Of a stretch of DNA of 64,000 nucleotides, positions 8,710-16,806 are shown one piece after another. This DNA comes from Actinacidiphila acididurans. Lineage in GTDB: Bacteria > Actinomycetota > Actinomycetes > Streptomycetales > Streptomycetaceae. The DNA lies in NCBI RefSeq assembly GCF_016918855.1, contig NZ_JADKYB010000007.1:309623-373622 (forward strand), read 5' to 3'. The position numbers and the translations under genes were made by a program. The notes beneath the pieces were generated by a model. It ran no database searches. It had not been told where the DNA came from and saw only the letters and a list, made by a program, of their open reading frames with translations. Position 1 is the stretch's first letter. Each line of letters opens with the position of its first letter.

Positions 8710-11700
8710 TCAGGTGGTCGTCCACACGAAGGTGGCCGAGCCGGTCGCGCCCGACGTGTTCCGGGCGGTGACCGTCACCGTCCAGGTGCCCTTCGCGCCG
8801 GCCGAGCCACTGAACGTGCCGGTCGAGCCGAGCGTGATGCCCGGCGGCAGGCCGGTCGCGGAGTAGCTGGTGCCGGCCGCGCTCTTCGGGTCGAAGACCC
8901 AGTTCACGGCCTGGTGCGCCGGGCTGCTCATGCCGTGCGGGTTGGGCACGGACAGGGTCGCGGCCTGGGTCGACGTCGTGGCGGTCGCGGCCTTCGGCCC
9001 GGCACCGGCGGCGACGGCGCCGTTGACGGTGGTCGGGACGCTGAGCGTGCCGGACACCGGGAGGTTGCGCGAGGAGTCGCCGACCAGGATCTGGTAGCTG
9101 CCCGCCGCGGTGGTCCAGGTGTTGCCGCTGGTGTTCCAGTACGCCAGGTCGTGCGTGCTGACCGTGAAGGTGAGCGTCTGCGCCTGGCCCGGGTTCAGGG
9201 TCACCCGCTGGAAGCCGCGCAGCTGGTGCACCGGCTCACCGGTGGACGCCGGGTCGCCCACGTAGAGCTGAGCGACGTCCGTACCGGCCCGCGACCCGGT
9301 GTTGGTCACCGTGACATGCACGGTCGCGGTGTTCCCGTTCAGCGCCCCGACCTGGAGGTTGGAGAAGCCGAACGTGGTGTACGACAAGCCGTAGCCGAAC
9401 GGGAAGAGCGGCTGGATGTTTTGCGCGTCGTACCACCGGTAGCCGACCTTCAGGCCCTCGCTGTACTGGACCTGACCGTTGGTGCCCGGCCACTGCGCCG
9501 CGGTGTTCGCCGGCACGTCCGCGAGGGACTTCGGGAAGGTGACGGGCAGCTTGCCGGACGGGTTGACGTCGCCGAAGATCAGCGCCGCCATCGCCGTGCC
9601 GATCTGCTGGCCCGGGTAGAAGCCCTCGAAGACGCCCGCGACCTGGTTCAGCCACGGCATGTTGGTCGCCGAGTTGGTGTTGAGCACCACGATCGTGTGC
9701 GGGTTGGCCGCCGCGACCTGGGCGATCATGTCGTTCTGGGCGACCGAGCTGCCGCCGTTGTTGGGCAGGTCGAGGGTCGTGGTGTCGTGCTCCTCGTTGC
9801 CGTAGTTGTCGCTGGCGAACACGATCGCGACATCGGAGCTGCGGGCGAGGGTGACCGCCGACGCCAGGTTGGTGGCGTCGTTGTACGTCACGGTGGTGCC
9901 GGTGCCCGCTACCCGGTTCTGGATGCCGGTGATCGGCCAGACCGTGCCGGGGCTGGTGACGGTGGCGCTGCCGCCGCCGATGGTCTGCACGCCGGCGCCG
10001 CCGTCCCAGCCGATCACCGCGATCGAGTGGGTGGTGGAGGTGGACAGCGGCAGGATGCCGTTGTTCTTCAGCAGGACCGCGCCCTCTTCGGCGCCCTGGA
10101 GGGCGACCTGGGCGTGCGCCGCGGTGGTGACGGTCGCGTCCCGGTTGCCGCTGGGCGCCTTGTCGAACAGGCCGAACGCGAAGAACTGGGTGAGCAGCCG
10201 GCTCACCATCGTGTCCAGCGTGGCCTGGCTGACCGTGCCCTGGGCGACGGCCTGGGCGAGGAAGTCGGCGTAGAAGTAGCCGTTGGGCATCTCCACGGTC
10301 AGGCCCGCGTTCGCGGAGTCCGCGGTGGAGTGGGTGCCGCCCCAGTCGCTGGTGATGAAGCCGCCGAAGCCCGCCTGCTGGTAGAGGCCGACGTTCATCA
10401 GCGCCGGGTTCTGGCAGGCCGGCACGTTGTTGACGATGCTGTACGCGCACATCGCCGCGGCCGGCGAGCCCTGCTGGACGGCGGCCTGGAAGGCCGGCAG
10501 GTAGATCTCCTGCAGCGTCCGCTGGTCGACGATGACCGTGCCGGCCGGGTTCTCGATGTTGTAGACGGCCACGTGCTTCATCTCGGCCATGACGCCCTGG
10601 CTCTGGATGCCCTTGATGTCGGCGGTGGCCATCTGCCCGTTGAGGTACGGGTCCTCGCTGAAGGTCTCGAAGGACCGGCCCCAGCGCGGGTCACGGACGA
10701 TGTTCAGCGTCGGGCCGAGCGCGACCTGCACGCCCTTGCCGGCGAACTCCGCGCCGATGGCGGAGCCGTACTGCTGCTCCAGCGCGGTGTCCCAGGTGGC
10801 GGCCGACGCGTTCGCGGACGGCATCTGGGTGACGCCGCCGAGGCCGTCACCGACGCCGTGCGGACCGTCCTGGAGGCCGATGTTGGGGATGCACAGCGAC
10901 GGGATGCCGGTGATGTTGCCGATGTACGGCGAGGAGTTGTTGTTGCCGTGCAGGATCGACACCTTCTGCGCGTTGGTCATCTGCGCCATGACCTGCGAGA
11001 CACGGGTGGCGATGGGCTGGGTGGAGCCGACCCACGGGCAGTTGCCGTTGCCCCCGCTGGGCGGGGTGGTGGCGCCCCCGGGGGTCAGGATGGTGAACTC
11101 CCACAGCGAGTAGCCCCACTGAGTGGCGCGCTGGGTGCCGTACATCCGCACGTAGCGGCCGGTGGCGTTGAAGGTGAGGTTCTCCACGCCACCGGGGCCG
11201 GTGGTGGTGGAGTACGCGGTGTTCCACGTGGAACCGTCGTTCGACACCTGGATCTGGTACGCCGTCGCGTACGCCGTCTCCCAGTTGAGCTGGGCGCCGC
11301 AGATGCTCTGGGAGCTGCCCAGGTCGACCTGGACCCACTGCGGGTCGGAGGCGGCGCTGGACCAGCGGGTGCCGGTGTTGCCGTCGAAGGCAGCCGAGGC
11401 GGGGGTGCCGGCGTTCTCCGTGGAGGAGGCGGTGGCCGGCCTGCCCAGGGCGGCGGTGGTGTTGCCGCAGGTGGGGGGCGGGGTGCTGCCGCCGGAACCG
11501 CCGTACACCTGGAACTCCCACAGTGAGTAGCCCCATTGGGTGGCGCGGGCGGTGCCGTACATCCGCACATAGCGGCCGGTGCCGGTGACGTTCAGGTTCT
11601 GCACACCGCCGGTGCCGGACGTAGTGGAATAAATGCTGTTCCACGTGGAACCGTCGCTCGACACCTGGATCTGGAAGGCCGTGGCGTAGGCGGTCTCCCA

Positions 11701-12024
11701 GTTGAGGGTGACCTGCGTGATCGACTGGCTCGAGCCGAGGTCGACCTGGAGCCACTGCGGGTCACTGGCCAGGCTGGACCAGCGGGTGCCGGTGTCGCCG
11801 TCCACCGCCGCACTGGCCGTGAACGCGTCCTGCACCGAGGACGCGGTGGCGGGCTTGCCCTGGGAGAGCAGTGTGGGGGTCGCGGCGTGCGAGGCGGCGG
11901 GCAGGATCGCCAGGAAGATCGAGGCGACCATGGCCAGCGTCAGCAGGACCGCTGTCTGGGGGGAGGGTCGGAAACGTTTACGGGATAGGGAGAGCTGGGA
12001 GAGCCCCATCGGGGTGCCCCTCAT
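8710..12024 (-). CDS. Secreted GH3 family beta-glycosidase with two F5/8C domains
   Basis: The 1104-residue product begins with a signal peptide (basic start, then VLLTLAMVASIFLAILPA, cleavage near ASHA). Two repeated F5/8 type C (discoidin-like) carbohydrate-binding domains follow (about 45-190 and 200-335, each ending WGYSLWEF). Next is the glycoside hydrolase family 3 catalytic region, with the nucleophile Asp in FITSDWGGTHS near residue 560. Then come the GH3 C-terminal domain, a fibronectin III-like domain (AQLYVGDP) and a short Ig-like domain (LPPGITLGSTGTFSG). It is expected to hydrolyse beta-linked plant or fungal oligosaccharides outside the cell. The ATG at 12024 has AGGAG 8 nt upstream. 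A LacI-type palindrome lies about 100 bp upstream. Both F5/8C repeats contain a parS-like palindrome at the same codons (GSTWN). Confidence 0.92.
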   Translation of the reverse strand: MRGTPMGLSQLSLSRKRFRPSPQTAVLLTLAMVASIFLAILPAASHAATPTLLSQGKPATASSVQDAFTASAAVDGDTGTRWSSLASDPQWLQVDLGSSQSITQVTLNWETAYATAFQIQVSSDGSTWNSIYSTTSGTGGVQNLNVTGTGRYVRMYGTARATQWGYSLWEFQVYGGSGGSTPPPTCGNTTAALGRPATASSTENAGTPASAAFDGNTGTRWSSAASDPQWVQVDLGSSQSICGAQLNWETAYATAYQIQVSNDGSTWNTAYSTTTGPGGVENLTFNATGRYVRMYGTQRATQWGYSLWEFTILTPGGATTPPSGGNGNCPWVGSTQPIATRVSQVMAQMTNAQKVSILHGNNNSSPYIGNITGIPSLCIPNIGLQDGPHGVGDGLGGVTQMPSANASAATWDTALEQQYGSAIGAEFAGKGVQVALGPTLNIVRDPRWGRSFETFSEDPYLNGQMATADIKGIQSQGVMAEMKHVAVYNIENPAGTVIVDQRTLQEIYLPAFQAAVQQGSPAAAMCAYSIVNNVPACQNPALMNVGLYQQAGFGGFITSDWGGTHSTADSANAGLTVEMPNGYFYADFLAQAVAQGTVSQATLDTMVSRLLTQFFAFGLFDKAPSGNRDATVTTAAHAQVALQGAEEGAVLLKNNGILPLSTSTTHSIAVIGWDGGAGVQTIGGGSATVTSPGTVWPITGIQNRVAGTGTTVTYNDATNLASAVTLARSSDVAIVFASDNYGNEEHDTTTLDLPNNGGSSVAQNDMIAQVAAANPHTIVVLNTNSATNMPWLNQVAGVFEGFYPGQQIGTAMAALIFGDVNPSGKLPVTFPKSLADVPANTAAQWPGTNGQVQYSEGLKVGYRWYDAQNIQPLFPFGYGLSYTTFGFSNLQVGALNGNTATVHVTVTNTGSRAGTDVAQLYVGDPASTGEPVHQLRGFQRVTLNPGQAQTLTFTVSTHDLAYWNTSGNTWTTAAGSYQILVGDSSRNLPVSGTLSVPTTVNGAVAAGAGPKAATATTSTQAATLSVPNPHGMSSPAHQAVNWVFDPKSAAGTSYSATGLPPGITLGSTGTFSGSAGAKGTWTVTVTARNTSGATGSATFVWTTT
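11221..11234. other. parS-like palindrome (copy 1)
   Basis: GTTCCACGTGGAAC, a perfect 14-bp palindrome that fits the ParB site family GTTYCACGTGRAAC. It lies in the second F5/8C domain of the GH3 gene and encodes GSTWN there. Confidence 0.65.
11638..11651. other. parS-like palindrome (copy 2)
   Basis: The same 14-bp palindrome as at 11221, in the first F5/8C domain and at the matching codons. Copies 1 and 2 could therefore be one site duplicated with the domain. Confidence 0.65.
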
Positions 12025-12124
12025 GTGTGCTCCTACGTGTCGGATTCGGCTCGTTGCGTGGGGGATGAACCGGTGCGCTCCCGGCCGGTCGTGTTGGCGT
12101 GGGGTGAAGGAACGAATCAGTACT

Positions 12125-12136
12125 GAGAGCGCTCTC
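12125..12136. promoter_or_regulatory. LacI-family-type operator
   Basis: GAGAGCGCTCTC is a perfect 12-bp palindrome with a central GCGC, like CebR-type sugar-repressor operators (TGGGAGCGCTCCCA). It lies between the divergent GH3 and serine hydrolase genes, 101 bp from the GH3 start. The likely role is substrate-dependent repression of the glycosidase. Confidence 0.65.
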
Positions 12137-12303
12137 TGACCGAAGCGATGTCTACGCCTGGCCGGGTGGGGTGTCAACCGTTCCGGCAGGTACGGGGGTT
12201 GGGGTTTCGGCATGGTGGCGCCGAGAGGCGATGGCCCGGGCGGATTATCGTGACGACGACGGGCCGGCCGGCCCGTCCCCGCACGGCAGAGAGGTTTCGA
12301 CGA

Positions 12304-13749
12304 GTGACAGTTGATCCCGCGTTCCCGCCCGGCCCCGGCAAGATCCGGCCCGGCGACGTCGCCGCGACAGACGTCAACTCGGCAGGGCCGCGCGCACACG
12401 ACCTGCTGCCTGGCACCCGCCGGGCACTGCTGCACCGGATCGCCGTCGGACAGACCGAGGGCAGGGCGCCGTCGCTGGTCGGGGCGGTGGTGCGCGACGG
12501 GCGCCTGGTGTGGTTCGGGTCGCGCAGCATGATCGAGGGACATGCGCCGGACACCGACACCCAGTACCGGATCGGCTCGATCACCAAGACGTTCGTGGCC
12601 GTGCTGGTGATGCGGCTGCGGGACGAGGGACGGCTGGAACTGACCGATCCGGTGGGCCGGCACCTGCCCGACGCCGGACCGGCGGCCGGCCTCACGGTCG
12701 GTCAACTGCTCGCGCACACCTCCGGGCTGGCCGCCGAGACGCCGGGCCCCTGGTGGGAGCGAACTCCCGGTGAGCTGCGGCCGGAACTGGCCGACGTGCT
12801 GGGCGACGCCCCGGCCAAGCACCCGGCGGGCAGTCGGCACCACTACTCCAACCCCGGATACGCCCTGCTGGGCGCGCTGGTGGAGCGGCTGCGGGGGATG
12901 CCGTGGGGCGAGGCACTGCGCGCGGAGGTGCTGGAGCCGCTGGGGATGACCCGCACCACCCTGCTGCCGCAGCAGCCGGCGGCCGGCGGTTTCGCCGTGC
13001 ACCCGTGGGCGGACGTGATGGTGCCCGAGGCCGTCCAGGAAACCGGACGCATGGCGCCGGCCGGGCAGTTGTGGTCGACCGCCGCGGACCTCGCCCGGTG
13101 GGCGGCGTTCCTGGCGGCCGGGGACGACCGGGTGCTGGGTACGGAGACGGTGGCGGCGATGCGCGCGCCGGCCGCACCCGCCGACGCCACCGACCCCGAC
13201 GGCGGGTACGGGCTCGGGGTGCAGCTGACGCGCCGCGGTGACCGGATGCTGGCCGGGCACACCGGGTCGATGCCCGGCTTCCTGGCCGCGCTGTGGGTGA
13301 GCGTGCCCGACGGGGTCGGCGCACTGGTGCTGGCCAACTGCACCTCCGGGCCGCGGGTGGGGGCAATCGCCGCCGACCTGCTGACCATCACCGCCGACGC
13401 CGAGCCCGCCCTTCCCGCGCCCTGGCGCCCGGCCGGCGCGCTCGACCCGGCACTGCTGGACCTGGCAGGGCCCTGGTACTGGGGCACGAACGCGTTCGGG
13501 CTGCGGGTCCGGGCCTCCGGGGAGTTGGACCTCGCGCCGCTGAGCGGCAACGGGCGCGGATCACGGTTCCACGTGGAACCCGACGGCACCTGGACCGGCC
13601 TGGAGGGCTACTACGCGGGCGAGACGCTGCGGGTGGTGCGCCGGCCGGACGGCTCGGTCAGCCATCTCGACCTCGGCTCGTTCGTCTTCACGCGTCAGCC
13701 CTACGATCCGCAGGCCCCGGTGCCGGGCGGCTTCCCGGGCTGGCACTGA
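12304..13749 (+). CDS. Serine hydrolase, beta-lactamase/class C-like
   Basis: The 481-residue protein has the three motifs of class C beta-lactamase-like esterases/peptidases: SITK (catalytic Ser and Lys, in GSITKTFVA near residue 98), YSN (HYSNPGYALLG) and HTG (LAGHTGSMPGF, replacing KTG). The C-terminal domain of about 120 residues is of the kind attached to D-aminopeptidase-like members. No signal peptide is evident, so it may act inside the cell on esters or D-amino-acid peptides. True beta-lactamase activity is not implied. The GTG at 12304 is chosen because GAGAGG sits about 9 nt upstream. Its last 62 bp overlap the 3' end of the convergent MFS gene. A parS-like palindrome lies inside it at 13566. 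Confidence 0.88.
   Translation: MTVDPAFPPGPGKIRPGDVAATDVNSAGPRAHDLLPGTRRALLHRIAVGQTEGRAPSLVGAVVRDGRLVWFGSRSMIEGHAPDTDTQYRIGSITKTFVAVLVMRLRDEGRLELTDPVGRHLPDAGPAAGLTVGQLLAHTSGLAAETPGPWWERTPGELRPELADVLGDAPAKHPAGSRHHYSNPGYALLGALVERLRGMPWGEALRAEVLEPLGMTRTTLLPQQPAAGGFAVHPWADVMVPEAVQETGRMAPAGQLWSTAADLARWAAFLAAGDDRVLGTETVAAMRAPAAPADATDPDGGYGLGVQLTRRGDRMLAGHTGSMPGFLAALWVSVPDGVGALVLANCTSGPRVGAIAADLLTITADAEPALPAPWRPAGALDPALLDLAGPWYWGTNAFGLRVRASGELDLAPLSGNGRGSRFHVEPDGTWTGLEGYYAGETLRVVRRPDGSVSHLDLGSFVFTRQPYDPQAPVPGGFPGWH
13566..13579. other. parS-like palindrome (copy 3)
   Basis: GTTCCACGTGGAAC inside the serine hydrolase gene, which is unrelated in sequence to the F5/8C domains. Duplication therefore cannot explain this copy. 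Confidence 0.7.
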
Positions 13750-15229
13750 CCGCTGCCATGCCGCCCGCCGGCTTCGGCCGGGCCCCGGTACGGCCGGCGG
13801 GCGCGCGCAGCAGCACCGCCGCGGCGAGCGTCGCGGCACCGAGCAGGCCCGCGGCCGTGCCGAACGCCAGGTGATAACCGCTGGTCAGCGCGGCGGCCGG
13901 GGCTCGCCCCGCGGCGAGCAGGTGGTCGGTGCGGGCGGTGGCGAGCGCTGCCAGGACGGCCAGGCCGAGCGCGCCGCCGATCTGCTGGGCGGTGGTGAAC
14001 ACTCCGGAGAGCAGCCCGGAGTCCTCCGGGGTGGCCTGCGCCATGCCGAGCGTCATCACGGCGGGCATCGCCAGGCCGAAGGACATGCCGAACAGCAGGA
14101 AGGCGGGCAGCACGTCGGTGGCGTAATCGGCGTGCGCGGACGGTGCCCGGGCCAGCAGCAGGAAGCCGGCGCCGAACAGGGCCAGGCTCGGCAGCAGCAC
14201 CGCGCGCTCCCCGAAGCGGGCGCCGAGCCGCGCGGACAGCCCCAGTGACATCACCCCGATGACCGCGCCGACCGGCGCCATGGCCAGGCCGATCTCCAGC
14301 GGGTCCCAGCCGAGCACCCGCTGCATGTACAAGGCGGTCAGGAACTGGAAGCCGAAGCCGCCGGCGACCATCAGGACCTGGACGAGACCCGCGCCGGCGA
14401 CGGTCCGGGACCGGAGGAGCCGCAGCGGCACCAGGGGGCGGGCGGCACGCGACTGCCGGACCAGAAACGCGGCGAGGAGCCCCGCGGCCAGGGCGCCGTA
14501 TCCGGCGGTGTGCGCGCAGGCCCAGCCGTGGCCGGTGGTGGTCACGATGGCGTAGACGCCGAGCATCAGGGCGGTGGTGACCAGCAGCGCGCCGGGGATG
14601 TCGGCGCCGCGCGCGGACGTACGGGCGGCCGGCCGGTCGTCTGGCAGCAGCCGCAGGCTGAGCAGGGCCGCGGCGGCGCCGATCGGGAGGTTGACGAAGA
14701 AGATCCAGTGCCAGGTCAGGCTCTGGGTGAGGACGCCGCCGGCCAGCAGGCCGAGGGTGCCGCCGGCGGACTGGGTGAAGCTGTAAACGCCCATCGCCCG
14801 GGCCCGGCCGCGCGGGTCGGGATACAGCGCGACGACCATGGCGAGGCTCACCGCCGAGACCATCGCGCCGGCCGCGCCCTGCACGAAGCGGGCCGCGATC
14901 AGCACGCCGCCGCTCCCGGCCAGCCCGCAGGCCAGGGACGCGGCGGTGAACGCGGTGAGCCCCGCCACCAGGACGCGGCGCCGCCCGAGCAGGTCGCCCA
15001 GCCGGCCGGACAGCAGCAGGAGACCGGCGAAGGCGATGAGGTAGGCGTTCACCACCCAGGCCAGGCCCGACTGGGAAAAGCCCAGGTCACGCTGGATGGA
15101 CGGCAGTGCGACGTTAACGATCGTGCCGTCCAGGATGATCATCAGAGTGCCGGCACTGAGCAGTGCGAGGGCGGCGCCGGAGGACTGGCCGGCGCTGCTC
15201 GGGGAGGAGGTGCGGGAACGCGGACGCAT
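13688..15229 (-). CDS. MFS drug:H+ antiporter, DHA2 (EmrB/QacA) family
   Basis: The 513-residue protein has about 14 hydrophobic segments. It carries DHA2 marks: LDGTIVNVALPSIQRDLG after the first helix (motif D1), RLGDLLGRRRVL between helices 2 and 3 (motif A), and a motif C-like Gly/Pro-rich helix 5. It should export a hydrophobic drug or metabolite using the proton gradient. The ATG at 15229 has AGGAGG about 8 nt upstream. A MarR gene lies 188 bp upstream in the same direction, with an AT-rich inverted half-site pair in the gap. The C-terminal tail after the last helix (Gly/Ala/Pro/Arg-rich, about 35 residues) overlaps the serine hydrolase gene. Confidence 0.9.
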   Translation of the reverse strand: MRPRSRTSSPSSAGQSSGAALALLSAGTLMIILDGTIVNVALPSIQRDLGFSQSGLAWVVNAYLIAFAGLLLLSGRLGDLLGRRRVLVAGLTAFTAASLACGLAGSGGVLIAARFVQGAAGAMVSAVSLAMVVALYPDPRGRARAMGVYSFTQSAGGTLGLLAGGVLTQSLTWHWIFFVNLPIGAAAALLSLRLLPDDRPAARTSARGADIPGALLVTTALMLGVYAIVTTTGHGWACAHTAGYGALAAGLLAAFLVRQSRAARPLVPLRLLRSRTVAGAGLVQVLMVAGGFGFQFLTALYMQRVLGWDPLEIGLAMAPVGAVIGVMSLGLSARLGARFGERAVLLPSLALFGAGFLLLARAPSAHADYATDVLPAFLLFGMSFGLAMPAVMTLGMAQATPEDSGLLSGVFTTAQQIGGALGLAVLAALATARTDHLLAAGRAPAAALTSGYHLAFGTAAGLLGAATLAAAVLLRAPAGRTGARPKPAGGMAAVSASPGSRPAPGPADRRADA

Positions 15230-15279
15230 GAGGTCGCCTCCTGGCGAGGGCGGGAGGGGATGCCAGAAGTGACCGTAGC

Positions 15280-15303
15280 AGATGGTTTTGTTGAAGACTA
15301 TCT
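15280..15303. promoter_or_regulatory. Candidate MarR operator upstream of the MFS gene
   Basis: The pair AGATGGT (15280) and ACTATCT (15297) forms an imperfect inverted repeat in an unusually AT-rich patch, 51-74 bp upstream of the MFS start. The half-sites resemble those in front of marR. Confidence 0.4.
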
Positions 15304-15417
15304 ATGACGGGAGTGTGCTGGTGGCATGGCTGTGTTCGGGGCGTACGGGACGGCGTCGGCTGACCGCGCAAGCCGATCGCCGGATGACTGACCGCGCCGG
15401 CTGACCGCGGACGGGTG

Positions 15418-15921
15418 TCAGGCCCGCGACTGGCGGGGCCGGCGGGCGCCCGAGGTGCCCTCCGGGGACTCGGTGGGGACGGCCAGATGACCGGTGACCA
15501 GCCGGTTCAGCGCGGAGAGGAAGACGGCGCGCTCGTCCTGCGGCAGCGCGTCGAGCACGTCCTGGTGCACCCGGTCGACGATGGCCTGGCCCTCCGCCGC
15601 CACCCGGTCCCCCTCCGAGGTGACCTTGATGATCCGGGCCCGGCGGTCGGTCGCCGACGGCACCCGCTCGGCGAGCCCGGCCCGCTCCAGGTGGTCGACG
15701 GTCACCACCATCGTGGTCTTGTCCAGGTCGGCGAGGTCCGCGAGTTGGGCCTGGGTGCGGTCGGCCTGCCGGGCGTGCGCGAGGACGCAGTGCGCGCGTG
15801 GCGACATGCCGATCTCGGCGAGGGCCGCCGTCATCCGCGTGGTCAGCACGTGCGCGGTGTGCTGGAGCAGGTAGGACAGATCGGCGGTCGCGCGGGGCGC
15901 GGGAGCGGTCTCGGCGGTCAT
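15418..15921 (-). CDS. MarR family transcriptional regulator
   Basis: The 167-residue protein has the winged-helix layout of MarR: AQLADLADLDKTTMVVTVDHLE as the HTH (about 80-100) followed by the wing GLAERVPSATDRRARIIKVT with the conserved DRR. Flanking helices form the dimer interface. It probably represses the downstream DHA2 pump and itself, and is released by the pump's substrate. This is inferred from shared AGATAG-type half-sites in front of both genes. The ATG at 15921 is the only good start. Confidence 0.9.
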   Translation of the reverse strand: MTAETAPAPRATADLSYLLQHTAHVLTTRMTAALAEIGMSPRAHCVLAHARQADRTQAQLADLADLDKTTMVVTVDHLERAGLAERVPSATDRRARIIKVTSEGDRVAAEGQAIVDRVHQDVLDALPQDERAVFLSALNRLVTGHLAVPTESPEGTSGARRPRQSRA

Positions 15922-15936
15922 GCGTCGAGACTAGCA

Positions 15937-15977
15937 AGATAGGTTTCTTACGGGATCATCTGCCGGCGGACCTATCT
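15937..15977. promoter_or_regulatory. Candidate MarR autoregulatory site
   Basis: AGATAGGT (15937-15944) and ACCTATCT (15970-15977) are an exact 8-bp inverted pair. The first lies 16 bp upstream of the marR start. The core matches the half-sites in front of the MFS gene. Confidence 0.45.
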
Positions 15978-16105
15978 GTCGACGGACCGGTTTGCCAGCG
16001 GACCGATCTGCCGGCGGACGTATTTTTCGGCACACGCTCGACGCCTCGCCGCGCTCGGGCTCGAACCAGGCCGGTGACAGCGAGTGCTCGCCGGTCACGA
16101 CGAGT

Positions 16106-16119
16106 GTTCCACGTGGAAC
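16106..16119. other. parS-like palindrome (copy 4, intergenic)
   Basis: GTTCCACGTGGAAC, extended by T and A to a 16-bp palindrome, between the Nudix and marR genes. It is under no coding constraint. A degenerate half (GTTCCACGGG) follows at 16127. Confidence 0.75.
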
Positions 16120-16144
16120 ATCGCGTGTTCCACGGGAGACGTCC

Positions 16145-16651
16145 TCAGTCCAGGTCGGGGCCGAGCAGCCCGAGGATGCCCTCGATGTTCGCGTCCAGGT
16201 AGTGCCGCAGGGTCAGCGGGACGATGTCCACCGAGGCGATGCCCATGCGGCTGAACGGCACCCGCACCACCTCGTACTCGCCGTCCGGCGCGTCGATCTC
16301 GGGGCCGTGCCGCAGCGACAGGTCCATCGACTCCAGCCGGCAGGCGAAGAAGTACTGCACTTTCACGCCGTGCTCGCCGTCGCCCGTGATGTGCTCCACG
16401 GTGTCCACGAAAGCCGGCACCACATCGGTGACCTTGGCGCCGAGTTCCTCGTCCACCTCGCGGTGGAGGGCGGCCATCACGCCGGCGTCGTCGTCCTCCA
16501 CCCCGCCCCCGGGGGTGATCCAGTACGGGGCCAGGCCCGGCTTGGTGCGCTTGATCAGGATGAGCTTGCCGCCGTCGTCGAGCAGGATGGCCCGGGCCGT
16601 GCGTTTGACCACCGGGCGGGTGGCGGGACTTGAGGGAATGTCCGGAGGCAT
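16145..16651 (-). CDS. Nudix hydrolase
   Basis: The 168-residue protein carries a Nudix box from GGGVEDDDAGVMAALH to REVDEELGAK. The REVxEExG core that binds the metal is intact. The upstream Glu position is Ala, a variation I recall as common in actinobacterial members. It should hydrolyse a nucleoside diphosphate linked to another group, with the substrate unknown. The ATG at 16651 (MPPDIPSS) is preferred because homologues I recall start a short way before VVKRTARAILL. The ATG at 16660 is also possible. It is monocistronic by spacing and followed by the intergenic parS-like site. Confidence 0.85.
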   Translation of the reverse strand: MPPDIPSSPATRPVVKRTARAILLDDGGKLILIKRTKPGLAPYWITPGGGVEDDDAGVMAALHREVDEELGAKVTDVVPAFVDTVEHITGDGEHGVKVQYFFACRLESMDLSLRHGPEIDAPDGEYEVVRVPFSRMGIASVDIVPLTLRHYLDANIEGILGLLGPDLD

Positions 16652-16806
16652 GCCAGACATCTGCCGCGGGGCGGCCGGGGACAAACGTGGCCGGGACGGC
16701 GAATCGGAGCACGCGGATCCGCTGGTCCGCGCCCGCTCCGACCCGTGCGCGCCGCCCGTGTCCCGCCCCGGCTCGCTCGTGTCCGCCGCCCTCCGGTCCC
16801 GCCCGC

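Noticed and set aside
5680..11526. Plus-strand frame of almost 2000 codons
   Set aside because: It is antisense to the LAL and GH3 genes; Arg/Gly/Gln-rich shadow of GC-rich DNA with no domain.
12304..13749. Beta-lactamase resistance gene
   Set aside because: It has the SxxK/YxN/HTG set of esterase-like class C relatives and no signal peptide, so antibiotic hydrolysis is not supported.
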